A DNA stretch of 64,000 nt, from NCBI RefSeq assembly GCF_032393985.1, contig NZ_CP135918.1, positions 3,844,001 to 3,908,000 on the forward strand, in the 5' to 3' direction. Made by a program: the position numbers and the translations under genes. Below, in pieces: positions 29,077 through 39,400 of this stretch. Source of the stretch: Fischerella sp. JS2. GTDB taxonomy: Bacteria; Cyanobacteriota; Cyanobacteriia; Cyanobacteriales; Nostocaceae. Within the stretch, counting starts at the first letter, position 1. Each line of letters opens with the position of its first letter. The notes under the pieces were generated by a model, which was not told the DNA's origin, made no database searches, and saw only the letters and a program-made list of their open reading frames with translations.

Positions 29077-30129
29077 ATGAGATATAAACTCTTGGGTAAA
29101 AGCGGGTTACGAGTCTCTGAACTCTGCTTAGGAACCATGACTTTTGGCGAAGACTGGGGTTGGGGAGCATCTCAAGATGAAAGCCGCAAAGTCTTTGATG
29201 CTTTTGTAGAAGCTGGTGGTAATTTTATTGACACTGCCAATGGTTACACCGATGGATCTAGTGAAAAGATTGTTGGTGAATTTATTGCCTCGGAACGGGA
29301 ACGCTTTGTCGTTGCCACAAAGTACTCGTTTCCTTTACAGATGAATGACCATAAAGGCAATCCTAATGGTAGTGGCAATCATCGCAAAAACATGATAGAG
29401 TCCCTTGAAGGTAGTTTGAAACGCCTCAAGACTGACTATATTGATTTGTTCTGGTTGCACGCTTGGGATTTTATGACGCCCGTTGAAGAAATTATGCGTG
29501 CTTTTGATGATTTAGTACGTCAAGGAAAAGTATTATACATTGGAATTTCCGACGCACCTGCGTGGGTAGTTTCCCAAGCCAATACTATGGCACATTTTCA
29601 GGGCTGGACGCCATTTGTAGCTCTCCAAATTGAGTATAATTTATTGCAACGCACTCCGGAGCGAGATTTACTACCAATGGCGAAAGCCTTTGACTTGGCT
29701 GTATTACCGTGGTCTCCTCTAGGTGGTGGCGTATTAACAGGTAAATATAACAAGAGTCAGGGCAATGGTAACGAACAGGGAAGACTCTCTAGTACTGCTG
29801 GCGGAAATATTTCCGAACGTGCTTTAGCGATCGCCGAAGTTGTTACCCATGTTGCTCAAGAAATCGGACGTATACCCTCTCAAGTTGCACTGGCTTGGTT
29901 ACGCGCTCAAGCTGGTGTCATTATCCCAATTATTGGGGCGCGGAAGGTATCGCAGATTCAAGATAATTTAGCTTGTGTTGACATTAATCTGTCACCAGAA
30001 CATCTACAACGTCTCAACGAAGTAAGCCAAATTGAACTTGGTTTTCCCCATGATTTCTTGCAGAATGAAGTCATACGCGATCGCCTTTTCGGTGGCACAT
30101 TTAACCTGATAGACAATCATCATTCTTAA
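29077..30129 (+). CDS. Aldo/keto reductase
   Basis: This 350-residue NAD(P)H-dependent carbonyl reductase has a complete catalytic tetrad: Asp52 and Tyr57 (NFIDTANGYTDGSSE), Lys82 (VVATKYSF) and His128 (LFWLHAWDF). The C-terminal phosphate-binding region (VIIPIIGARKVSQIQDNL) is intact. The overall form is the tim/YajO-like branch. GAGGG lies 6 nt before the ATG. The physiological substrate is unknown; detoxification of reactive aldehydes is common in this family. Confidence 0.88.
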   Translation: MRYKLLGKSGLRVSELCLGTMTFGEDWGWGASQDESRKVFDAFVEAGGNFIDTANGYTDGSSEKIVGEFIASERERFVVATKYSFPLQMNDHKGNPNGSGNHRKNMIESLEGSLKRLKTDYIDLFWLHAWDFMTPVEEIMRAFDDLVRQGKVLYIGISDAPAWVVSQANTMAHFQGWTPFVALQIEYNLLQRTPERDLLPMAKAFDLAVLPWSPLGGGVLTGKYNKSQGNGNEQGRLSSTAGGNISERALAIAEVVTHVAQEIGRIPSQVALAWLRAQAGVIIPIIGARKVSQIQDNLACVDINLSPEHLQRLNEVSQIELGFPHDFLQNEVIRDRLFGGTFNLIDNHHS

Positions 30130-30331
30130 TGTTAGTGGTTAATTGATATTGGTTAGTAGTACCACTAACTACTAACTACTAACTACTAACTATTTTCTAG
30201 AATGCAATTATTTTATATCGATAAAGGAAAAATACCATCTACCGCCAGAGAGTTTCGTACGGCAGCGTACAATCTGTAGACTTGTTTTGTCGATCAAAAA
30301 CAACAGAACTAGAACAAAGAGAGTTAGGACT

Positions 30332-30895
30332 ATGGCAGATAAGCTTTCATCACGTCTTTACCCCAGCCGCATTGACCTTCCTGCTGATGCACGCGTCAAA
30401 ATTGTTGAACTTCTCAATCAAACTCTAGCCGCAACAACAGATTTGAAAACTCAGACAAAACAGGCGCACTGGAACGTCAAAGGAACCGACTTCTACCAAC
30501 TGCACGAATTGTTTGATGAAATTGCAGATGAGTTGGAAGAGTATGTCGACATGTTTGCAGAAAGAATCACCGCTTTAGGTGGTTATGCTTGTGGTACAGC
30601 TCGGATGGCAGCAGCTAATTCAATTTTGCCAGAATATCCAGTTGATATTTTGGATGGTATGCAGCATGTTACCGCATTGGCAGAGCGCTTTGCACCCTAT
30701 GCTAAGCACATCAGACAAGCGATCGACACAACCAATGATTTAGGTGATGCAGATACAGCCGATCTTTACACCGAAGTCTCTCGCACCATTGACAAGCGAC
30801 TGTGGTTCTTAGAAGCTCATTTGCAACCAGCAGAAGTGAAATCAGAAAATGGTGCTACAGCTGCTACAACTAAAGCAAAAGTTGCTGCTAAATAA
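30332..30895 (+). CDS. dps: Dps-family ferritin (DNA-protection / iron-storage protein)
   Basis: The product is 187 residues from the ATG at 30332 (AGGACT upstream); an ATG at 30287 would add 15 residues of non-family sequence. The ferroxidase pattern is complete: His46 (QAHWNVKG), His58 (QLHELF), Asp73 and Glu77 (YVDMFAERIT). The short C-terminal tail is Ala/Thr/Lys-rich (ATTKAKVAAK) and could bind DNA. Dps proteins oxidise Fe(II) with hydrogen peroxide and store iron in dodecamers. Nostocales have several Dps paralogs. Confidence 0.9.
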   Translation: MADKLSSRLYPSRIDLPADARVKIVELLNQTLAATTDLKTQTKQAHWNVKGTDFYQLHELFDEIADELEEYVDMFAERITALGGYACGTARMAAANSILPEYPVDILDGMQHVTALAERFAPYAKHIRQAIDTTNDLGDADTADLYTEVSRTIDKRLWFLEAHLQPAEVKSENGATAATTKAKVAAK

Positions 30896-30927
30896 TTAAG
30901 ACAATGTAGTTATTAGTTAGTAAGTAG

Positions 30928-30949
30928 AGACGCGATGTTCCTCGCGTCT
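30928..30949. repeat. Palindrome AGACGCGA/TCGCGTCT
   Basis: A perfect 8-bp stem with a 6-nt loop, extended by GTAG/GTAC flanks, lies 33 nt after dps. It belongs to the same family as the palindromes at 9888-9931 and 25478-25501. Confidence 0.6.
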
Positions 30950-31023
30950 GTACATTATTAGTTAACAGTTATTTGCATATATAGTAAATAATTGCCAAAA
31001 ATCAACAAACAACAAATTTTTTA

Positions 31024-31057
31024 GGTACGTTATGCTCAATGTAACGTACCATTTTTT
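31024..31057. terminator. Intrinsic terminator downstream of dps
   Basis: GGTACGTTA pairs with TAACGTACC (9 bp, 9-nt loop), followed by ATTTTTT. A T-rich stretch on the other side (AAATTTTTTA) could make it bidirectional. Confidence 0.8.
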
Positions 31058-31112
31058 ATACTTTATCTGTTGATTGTAATTTAATGTAATGAGGATAAAA
31101 AGAATAGTAATA

Positions 31113-32253
31113 CCAATTCAAAAAATGTTTGCGACAGATAAGGCATTGAGGATGAAGTCATAACCAGTCAAAGAAGCAGCAATTTGAGGAGTGAGGAGAG
31201 CTAGGAGTTGAGCAACCTTGGTTTGCAGATGCTCCAGGTGATCAAATAGCTCCCATTTCAAGTCTTGCTTGAGATATTCCCAAACGCGCTCTATGGGATT
31301 CAGTTCAGGAGAATGAGCAGGCTGGAACAAAAGAACAATATTCTCTGGAATTTGTAAACGTTTAGCTTTATGAAATAAGCCGTTATCAACTTGGAGAATG
31401 TTAAGTGATTTGGGATAACAGGCAGCGAACTCGTTCAAAAATTGTTGGTAGCATTCGGTATCAACATGAGAAAACTGCCAAAATAAACTTTCCCCAGTAA
31501 GTGGTTCAACTGCTCCATATAGCCAGAACGCTTTAAATTGCCACTGCCAATCACCAATAGGCTTAACTCCGGGAAGAGTAATTTTACGTCCTTCAATGGT
31601 TTTGAGTCCAAATCGACTCTCATCTTGTACAAAATAACGAATATTTTCGTACTGGGGCAAGATAATGGCACTGTATTGAGCAATTAATTGCAAGTCATCA
31701 CCGAGTTTTTTTTAAAAGACTCTAGTTTTTCTTCGTCCTGTTTTCGGTTACGCGGACGTGGGACTTTCAGCTTGGCTTTGAGCCTGTAACGTGCCAGATG
31801 ATGTACAGTTGCGTACTCAGCTTGCACACCCAAGGTTTTTTCTAACCAATGTTGTATTTGTGTGTACCGTTGAAACCCACCTTCTGGTTGTTCGAGTTGT
31901 TTTTTCAAACTCGATACAGCCCAATCTGGTATTGCTCTTTTTCGACCTGAACTCGTTCCAAATTCAACAACCGCCTCAATTCCTCCTTCTCGATAATCTG
32001 CCAACCATCGATGTACTGTAGCTCGATGTTTTCCCAAGATTTTAGCAATCTCACTTACACTCATTTCTTGCCCTTTAATCAGATATAGGGCTTGTATACG
32101 TTCTTTGCTCCGAGACTGTTTTTGATGTCTGAGCAACTTCTCTAGTTCCTCGACACTATCAACTATCTCGATCTGTGTTACCCCTACCATCACATACCCT
32201 GAATGCTACTTCTGTCTATTTTTACCATCTGTCGCATTCTTTTTTCAAATTGG
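31113..32253 (-). mobile_element. IS630-family insertion sequence, complete (1141 bp)
   Basis: Terminal inverted repeats start CCAATT and share TGCGACAGAT further in; counting the TA, 24 of 29 positions match. A TA dinucleotide flanks each side (31111-31112 and 32254-32255), the usual IS630 target duplication. It sits between dps and the pirin gene and does not interrupt either. Confidence 0.9.
31118..32193 (-). CDS. IS630-family transposase, two frames joined by frameshift
   Basis: The upstream frame (32193-31684, 169 residues) holds the DNA-binding part, with an HTH (MSVSEIAKILGKHRATVHRWL). The downstream frame (31693-31118) holds the catalytic DDE part: Asp in YFVQDESRFGLK, Asp in ILQVDNGLFHKA and Glu in LNPIERVWEYL. 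The frames meet at an A8 run (about 31706-31713 on the minus strand), where slippage gives ESFKKKLGDDLQLIAQY. The end of the catalytic frame overlaps the left inverted repeat. All catalytic residues are present, so the element may be active. Confidence 0.88.
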
Positions 32254-32548
32254 TATAACTTTTTGGTAACTCCCTTACTTTTAAGTATCTACTTTTCATT
32301 TTGAAGACATATACTCTAATATTGAAATAGGTAAAAACCAGGGAAAAATAAATCAGCAGTTCATACTTGCGTTATTGATATTTAATTAAGAGCAATTTAA
32401 CCTCTGGTGAAATATATGTAAACAGATGAATTTTAAGCAATATAGCGGTTTGCAAAGTGTCAATTATGTATGTAAATCACTTCAGATCGTAATTAGCAAA
32501 CTCAAAAAAACAAATTCATACAAATATATAAATTCCAAGGAGTAGACT

Positions 32549-33265
32549 ATGGTTTCCAACGCTAAAACCCATCTCATTCATGATAGAAATGCACGTGGTC
32601 GTACCCAAACAGGCTGGCTCGATAGTTATCATACATTTTCTTTTGGTAACTTTTATGATCCTAATCGTATGGGATTTCGTTCTTTGCGTGTAATTAATGA
32701 TGATCGTGTGGCGCCTGGTGCAGGTTTTCCTACTCATGGTCATAAAGACATGGAAATTTTCACCTATGTGCTAGAAGGAGCCATAGAACATCAAGATAGT
32801 TTAGGTAACGGTTCAGTCATTCGTCCAGGAGAAGCACAAATTATGAGTGCTGGAACTGGTATTTTACATAGTGAATTTAATCCATCTAAAACTGAACCAG
32901 GCCACTTCTTACAAATTTGGATTCTTCCTAATCAAAAAGGACTGCAACCTAGATATGATCAAAAGGCTTTTCCTCTTGAAGAAAGAAAAGGTAAATTACG
33001 CTTAATTGCTGCCAAAGATGGGCGTGATGGTGCTGTGAAAATTTTCCAAGATGTTGATTTGTACACATCTGTTTTGGAAGCTGGTGATGTTGTCAATTAT
33101 CAGATTTTGCCTCATCGTTATGGTTGGTTGCAAATTGCTAATGGTATCGCCAAATTAAATGGTGAAGAACTTCGTGCAGGTGATGGTGTGCAAATAAATG
33201 GCGAAGAACAACTAGAAATCAGCACTGATATCGGTGCAGAAATCTTGTTGTTTGATTTGGGTTAA
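32549..33265 (+). CDS. Pirin-family bicupin
   Basis: The protein is 238 residues, with ribosome-binding site CAAGGAG. Metal ligands typical of pirins are present: His63 and His65 ([15 protein letters not shown]), His107 and Glu109 (GILHSEFN). Bacterial pirins of this length (YhhW type) bind Fe or another metal, and some have quercetinase activity; the true function here is unknown. A truncated SDR gene follows about 95 bp downstream. Confidence 0.88.
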   Translation: MVSNAKTHLIHDRNARGRTQTGWLDSYHTFSFGNFYDPNRMGFRSLRVINDDRVAPGAGFPTHGHKDMEIFTYVLEGAIEHQDSLGNGSVIRPGEAQIMSAGTGILHSEFNPSKTEPGHFLQIWILPNQKGLQPRYDQKAFPLEERKGKLRLIAAKDGRDGAVKIFQDVDLYTSVLEAGDVVNYQILPHRYGWLQIANGIAKLNGEELRAGDGVQINGEEQLEISTDIGAEILLFDLG

Positions 33266-33358
33266 ATTGTAGCAGTTCGTAGTGAGCGCTTCAGCGTTCA
33301 CTACAAAACTTTTTATAGTTAAACTAGTGGATTTGGAAAATTTGTCCAGAGATTTACT

Positions 33359-33454
33359 ATGCCATCTTTAGCAGGAAAAGTTGCAATTGTGACGGGTGCA
33401 TCGCGGGGAATTGGACGTGTGATCGCATTCAAATTTGCACAACAAGAAGTATGA
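33359..33454 (+). pseudogene. Truncated short-chain dehydrogenase (SDR) N-terminus
   Basis: ATG at 33359 opens a 31-residue reading that is a textbook SDR start (GKVAIVTGASRGIGRVIAF, the Rossmann TGxxxGxG loop), then stops at TGA. The rest of a roughly 250-residue enzyme is absent; the next sequence is unrelated and leads into the convergent papain-like protease gene. It is a remnant cut by a deletion or rearrangement. Confidence 0.8.
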
Positions 33455-33496
33455 ATAAGTGGGGAATAGTTATGGGTTTTGTTGTCTCAAACTATC

Positions 33497-36139
33497 TCAT
33501 CTCCCTGTCCCTGATTCTCCTCCTTGTCCTGTACCTGGGGGTCCTCCACCTGTTCCTGATCTCCCAAAATTACTTTCATCAAACCACTCAGCCTTCAGAA
33601 GTGACCACCAAGCAGCTGTTAGTCCAGCTAATACGTAGTCGTAGGGAAGCCACCCGTAACCCTCTACTCCCCATTCAGTCCCCCAAGAGTTTCTAATTAA
33701 GAATGCACCTTTTGAGTAGTATCTGCGATCGCTACACTGAATAAACTTGTAATCATCATAGCCAACCGCAACGACAGTGTGTCCACCAATAACTTTGTCT
33801 TTTTGAGGATTGGGATATGCAATCCAACCCTGATTGTAATTAGAATTATCGTAGGCAGAAGAATACATTGTAAATCCGAAAATGCAAGGAAAACCTGCTG
33901 CTAAAACAGCCTTAATCTGAAATAGCAGACTTTCTGTGGTAATGCCAGCGTAATCTAAAAGAAAGTATTTAAGTGATTGGTAATTCTGAGCATAAGCATA
34001 GCAATAAGGAGGTGGTTCTTCGTCTACTTGATCTTCTTCATAAGGCCATGCTTCTTCTGGAGGAACACCAAATAAAGCTAGTACTTTCATTGTTTCTCGT
34101 ATAGATGCTCCCACGTCTCCTTGAACATTCATTTTATTGCGTGCAGCTTTGTATAGAAATAAAGGAGAAGCATCTATAAACTTACCAAAATTTCTATTTT
34201 CCAAATATTCTAATAAAGCGATCGCTGCAAATGCTGTGCATGAATTCAGCGAACCTTGATCTCTAATTGGAGAAAACCAATAGCTTAAATCTATAACACT
34301 TGGAATCAGGAAGAATGGTTTTTTATTATTTTTAATATTCTTTTGCTTATATAAATTTAATTCTTTAATAAAACTGTTATTTACTATAGGTATTTCTAAA
34401 TCTAAAGTTGGAAACAGTTTTAATTTTTCTTCTCTACTTACGTCTTTAGGTAATAAGGAGAAGTTATCATAATTAACTAGCTGATCTATTTCAAATACTT
34501 CCTGTTTGTCGAAAATATTAGCCTCTCCTTCTTCATATATATTGGTCATTTTTCTATTTTTGTTAACAAAATTGAGATATTTTTTTAATAAAAAATAAAA
34601 AACTATACTACTAACATGTTTTTTAATAATAGTGTTAATATCTATTTCTATAAATTCTTGTTCTACAAATGCATTAATTTGCTGTTGAATTATGTATAAG
34701 ATTTTATTAATTTTATTTTTTTCCGAAAGTTTAGATTTTGTGATTATAAGAATATATGAAGTTAGTATAAGTATAATATTTCTTCGTTGTTCTGCAAGAG
34801 AATATATTTCCAATCGTAATAAAGAAATTGTTTTAGCAATTGCATTTTTAGCTAATTCTTTTTTACTACACCCCAATTCCAGATTATAAGTCTTGGATTG
34901 TTCTTCTTGAATTAAGACATTTTCCAATATACTAAAACCTTGTTCTATCAGTTCTTCAAAAGATAAGTTTTTCCAATTAGCTAATGGTGAAATATTTTGC
35001 AGAATGAATGAAATTACTGGCTCAATTACATAAGAATTCTGTACTACTTCAACAATATCACTAAATTGAGGTAAAAATGAATTGTAATTTTGATTCTTTA
35101 AATTTATGATTATACTCATATTCTTTATGAGACTCTGTTCTGAATCAACATATTTATTTTTAAAATATTCTTTCCTAATATCTTTAACTGGTTGAAAAAC
35201 TTTTTCTTCAACTTCAATATTTTTTAAAAATTCATCTTCAAAAATACTTTCATAAATCTGCCGAAAACTCCTCTGATTGGGAGTAGAGTATTCTTGACAT
35301 ATCTGGTGAGCAGATTTAAATATTAAAGTTTCTATAATCTTATCAATTGCTTGACTTGGTATTAACGAGGTAACAGAAAAAAATCTAATCTTAGATAGAG
35401 TTTTTTGTTGATTTTGATTTTGTCCTTTATCTTTGTAATCTCTATAAGATTGTTGAAGTTGTGATAACTTTTTATAATCAGAAAAATACTCGTTTAAGGT
35501 AGTGTAAGTTTCAAGTCCTACTATGCCATCTTCCTTAATTTTAGTAAGTAATTGAAATTGCTTCACAAGGTCTTTAGCAATTGGATCATAAGTTTCGTTT
35601 CTCATCCAACCTGCTATCCAATTTACAACTTGTGCTGGCTGAGTGAAATCCACTAAATTATTTTGTCTGTCTTTAACTTCTTTAGAAGGTGATAAATAGT
35701 CTCCTATTAATAAAACACCAAGGTATTTCTTTAATTCAACTACCTGCTTTAAAAGTATACTTTCATATGGAATTTTATTTAAAGTATGCTTGGCATTGTT
35801 CTGATCCTGTTTCCACTCATCTCTTAAAAGTCTATGAACTCTAATTTTAGCAAATAAAATACCACCAAATATTTGGTTTGTAATTGCGTCGATTTTGAGT
35901 TTTATATGATTTTTATCTTCTTTCTCATTTCTCTGAATTTCAATTAATAAACTTAATAAACCTTTAATAATATTTTCAAAATTTCCGGTCCTTTCTTCTA
36001 TTTTGAGTCTTAATTCATCTTTGAGAGAATTTTCTTTATTTGAATTGTAGTCACGCAGGTCTGGATAATCTGGAACCCAACCAAGTCCTTTCTTTGTGAT
36101 ATCAGTGTTTGATTTTTGTTGTTTTGCTTTATCTGCCAT
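33497..36139 (-). CDS. Papain-like (C1) peptidase with a very long N-terminal insertion, 880 aa
   Basis: The start at 36139 has AAGGAAG upstream. The protein opens with the C1-family marker GLGWVPDYPDLRDYN. A section near residue 170 (VNWIAGWMRNETYD followed by IKEDGIVGLETYTTL) resembles a peptidoglycan-binding-type domain, and a long, helical, Lys/Ile/Asn-rich region follows. The protease domain starts near residue 609: Gln628 and Cys634 (PIRDQGSLNSCTAFAA), His787 (IGGHTVVAVGYD), Asn817 (IRNSWGTEWGVEGYG), all catalytic positions intact. The tail is Gly/Pro/Ser-rich. No signal peptide is seen. The middle part is more AT-rich than its neighbours. It lies downstream of the AAA/WD40 gene on the same strand, which may be functionally meaningful. 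Substrate and role are unknown. Confidence 0.85.
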   Translation of the reverse strand: MADKAKQQKSNTDITKKGLGWVPDYPDLRDYNSNKENSLKDELRLKIEERTGNFENIIKGLLSLLIEIQRNEKEDKNHIKLKIDAITNQIFGGILFAKIRVHRLLRDEWKQDQNNAKHTLNKIPYESILLKQVVELKKYLGVLLIGDYLSPSKEVKDRQNNLVDFTQPAQVVNWIAGWMRNETYDPIAKDLVKQFQLLTKIKEDGIVGLETYTTLNEYFSDYKKLSQLQQSYRDYKDKGQNQNQQKTLSKIRFFSVTSLIPSQAIDKIIETLIFKSAHQICQEYSTPNQRSFRQIYESIFEDEFLKNIEVEEKVFQPVKDIRKEYFKNKYVDSEQSLIKNMSIIINLKNQNYNSFLPQFSDIVEVVQNSYVIEPVISFILQNISPLANWKNLSFEELIEQGFSILENVLIQEEQSKTYNLELGCSKKELAKNAIAKTISLLRLEIYSLAEQRRNIILILTSYILIITKSKLSEKNKINKILYIIQQQINAFVEQEFIEIDINTIIKKHVSSIVFYFLLKKYLNFVNKNRKMTNIYEEGEANIFDKQEVFEIDQLVNYDNFSLLPKDVSREEKLKLFPTLDLEIPIVNNSFIKELNLYKQKNIKNNKKPFFLIPSVIDLSYWFSPIRDQGSLNSCTAFAAIALLEYLENRNFGKFIDASPLFLYKAARNKMNVQGDVGASIRETMKVLALFGVPPEEAWPYEEDQVDEEPPPYCYAYAQNYQSLKYFLLDYAGITTESLLFQIKAVLAAGFPCIFGFTMYSSAYDNSNYNQGWIAYPNPQKDKVIGGHTVVAVGYDDYKFIQCSDRRYYSKGAFLIRNSWGTEWGVEGYGWLPYDYVLAGLTAAWWSLLKAEWFDESNFGRSGTGGGPPGTGQGGESGTGR

Positions 36140-36420
36140 GATGATCTTCCTTTATGAAAGAGTGTATAAAAAATTGGTAGTACGAATCAACGATTGGATA
36201 CTTCGCTAACTCTTCAAATATTTTTTCTATATCTGAATGGGTGCAAGTAATATAATTTATGCACTTGTGAAATATCAACGGAAAAATGCTTACAAATTGC
36301 TTATTCCAGGTAAAGCTAAATCACCAAGCATGAAATTTTCTCCGTGTCCCCGCATCAATATTTATTTTTATTTATTTTTGGCGATCGCACTTCTTATCAG
36401 TAATAAAATTAACAAATAAT
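36140..36420. other. Gap between the AAA/WD40 gene and the protease gene
   Basis: This 281-bp AT-rich gap has no gene I can support. A promoter for the protease gene may lie here. Confidence 0.4.
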
Positions 36421-39400
36421 TCACCTTTGAATTTCATGACAAAAATTATTAACCTCTTTTGGAGAATCCTGATTATTCTTAAGGTAGTCACTCAACCAAT
36501 AGCATCCACGTTTGATAAACTTGTCCAGACTGAAATTCTCTACATTCCATAAAAGTGCTGTTGTGTCTGTACTTCCAGTAATAAGCCATTTGCTATCAAG
36601 ACTGAAGCTAACTGAATTTACGGCATCATGATGCCCAATGAGAGTAGTAATTAATACACCCCTAGATGTCCAAAATTTTATTGTACCGTCATCACTGGCA
36701 GTCGCCAGAATTCGACCATCAGGACTAAAATTTAAATCCACAACACCAGCAGTATGACCTTTTAAAGGCTGATTTAAAAGCTGACCATTTTGATTCCACA
36801 ACTTGACGCTACCATCTTCACTACAAGTAGCAAGAATTTGATTATCTGGGCTGAAACGAATGTTGTAAATTGGGGAATTATGTGCTTGCCAGGTACGCAA
36901 TGGTGTTGCGTTAGGACTCCAAAGTTTGACTGTTCCATCCCAACTTGCAGAGGCAATTATTTTGCCATCAGAACTATAACTAACTCCATAAATCGGTGCA
37001 TTATGTTGTAAATTATGTAAGACTCTGCCTTGTTGATTCCAAATCTTTACAGTTTTGTCACGACTAGCAGAGGCTATACTCATGCCACTAGGACTAAAAC
37101 TAAGATTGGTTACAAAACCTGTATGGTCTGTAAATGGTGGTTTAATTGGCTGTCCCTGCAAATTCCAAAGTCTGATTGTTGTGTCGTTACTACCACTGGC
37201 AATGATTTTGCCATTTGGGCTGAAACTAACACTAGCCACAGGCATAGAATGTCCTATAAGACTTTTGAGTTCTTGCCCTTGCAAATTCCATAGTTTTACT
37301 GTTCTGTCACCACTTGCAGTTGCGATCTTTGTGCCATCATTATTGATGTCAACGCTGTAAATAGGGTCTTTATGCCCAGAAAAAGTAGTCAGCCAGTTAT
37401 TAACTCGCCAAAGTTTAACCGTTTTGTCATTACCAGCAGATGCAAGAATCTGTCCATTCGGACTGAAACTAATGCTGTTAACTCGACCTTTATGTCCCTC
37501 TAAAGTTTGTAAAACTGAACCATCTCGACTACGCCATAACTTCACTGTTTCATCCCAGCTAGCAGTAGCAATAGTCTGACCATTAGCGCTGAACTTAACA
37601 TCTCTGACTTCAAGTGCATGTCCTTGCAGAAGCAGTTTTTTTTTCGTGATTAAATTCCAAATAATAACTGTGGTATCGTTACTAGCAGAGGCAAGTTTTT
37701 GACCATCGGGACTAAAGCTGACACTAAAAACAGGAGCTCTATGTCCTTTAAAAGTATCAATCAAATTACCTTGAAGGTTCCAGAGTTTCACACTCTTGTC
37801 ATCACTAGCTGTAGCAATCTTCTGACCATCAGGACTAAAACTGATACCATAAATTTCCCGATCATGAGCTTTCCATGCTTTTAATAAAGCACCATTCGCT
37901 CTCCACAATTTCACTGTTTTATCTTCACCAGCAGTGGCCATAGTCTGACCATCGGGGCTAAAACTTACACTCCAGACAACTCCTTTGTGTCCTTTGAGAG
38001 TTGTTATCAGCCTACCATCCCCATGCCAAAGTTTTGCGGTTCCATCCCGGCTAGCAGTAGCAATGATTTTACTATCGGGGCTAAAACTTACATCTACAAC
38101 AGGCTCAATATGCCGTAGTGTTACGAGTTCCTTGCCATCGGAACTCCAAAGTTTAGCTGTATTATCAAAACTGGCAGTTGCAATAATTTTACCATCAGGA
38201 CTAAACCTGACTTTTTGAACGTAACCTTTGTGTTTCTCTAAGCGGTTACTTTCTCGAATCCAATAAACTGCACTGAAAACTTCCATGACTTGAGGTAGAA
38301 GCTTAGGATCATTTCTCAACCAAACAGAGTCCTGTAAAAGTTTTCCTGCTCTCATCGCATCCACTAGCGGCTCAAATGAACTGCGATTGAGGCTAAAGTT
38401 TGCTTTTGAAGATGATAATAAAGCTTGAATTTGACCTTTATCTGCTGCTTTCCACTTTTGGACAGCGATCACAGCCATAGTCGTAATGGTAATTAAAGAT
38501 GTGATCGCCACTAAAGTGATTTGCTTTTGAAATTGAGCTTGTTGTTTAGCCTGCTTTGCTGCGGCTTCTGCCCGTGTGGCTGCGGCTTCGGCGCGTGATG
38601 CTGCTGCTTGTGCTGCCAAAATTTTCTCAACTTCGCGCTTTTCTACTTCCTGGCTAGCAGCTAAAAACTGATAATCTAAATCACTTAAACTTTTACCTGT
38701 TGCCCATTTCAAAGCATTTTGCAAGTTTTGTCCCCGCAACAAGCATGATTCATCTTGACGTCCAGAAGCTACCCAGCCATTAAGTAAGTCTGCGTAAGGA
38801 CGTAGTTTTGCTAATTCCTTTTCACACCATTGTTGATTAAAAACTTGCTCATATATGCGGTTATATATTAGCAGTTTGCGATCGCGCTCTACTACCAACC
38901 CCGTCAGCCGTAGTTCGGTATGCTCCGGACTGTCATCAACTACAATCTCTCCCTGCTGTAAAATTTGCTGACATAAGCCCAACAATCTACCAGTACGCCT
39001 TTCCCCACTTCGCAGAATCCTGTCTCTAATAGTCTTCAAATGCTCTGGTTCATCTTGTGCTTCCCAATTTTCAATGATCCGCTTTCGCACCAAATGCTCA
39101 ATCCACTCTCCTATTTGGGATTCTTCTTCTCTGCGTCCCCGCGTCTTCGCGTCTCTGTGTCTTTTTATTTCCTCTAGCAGTAATTTACAAACCTTCTGAG
39201 TTAAAAACGGCTGTCCTCCTGTCCAGTACAACACAGATGACATCACCGTTTGCGGTTCGCCTAACACTGTGAGTCCCATTGCCAGGGGTTCAGTTTCTGC
39301 AAGTTGGAAACCTGTTAAACTAATTGCTCGACCAATATTAAAGGGTGTTCGTCGCCGATCTTGAATCAAGTCTGAAGGTGTAGACACTCCTAAAATTGCA

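Noticed and set aside
36790-38218. Forward-strand frames opposite the AAA/WD40 gene
   Set aside because: They are antisense shadows of WD40 repeats with no ribosome-binding sites or family features.
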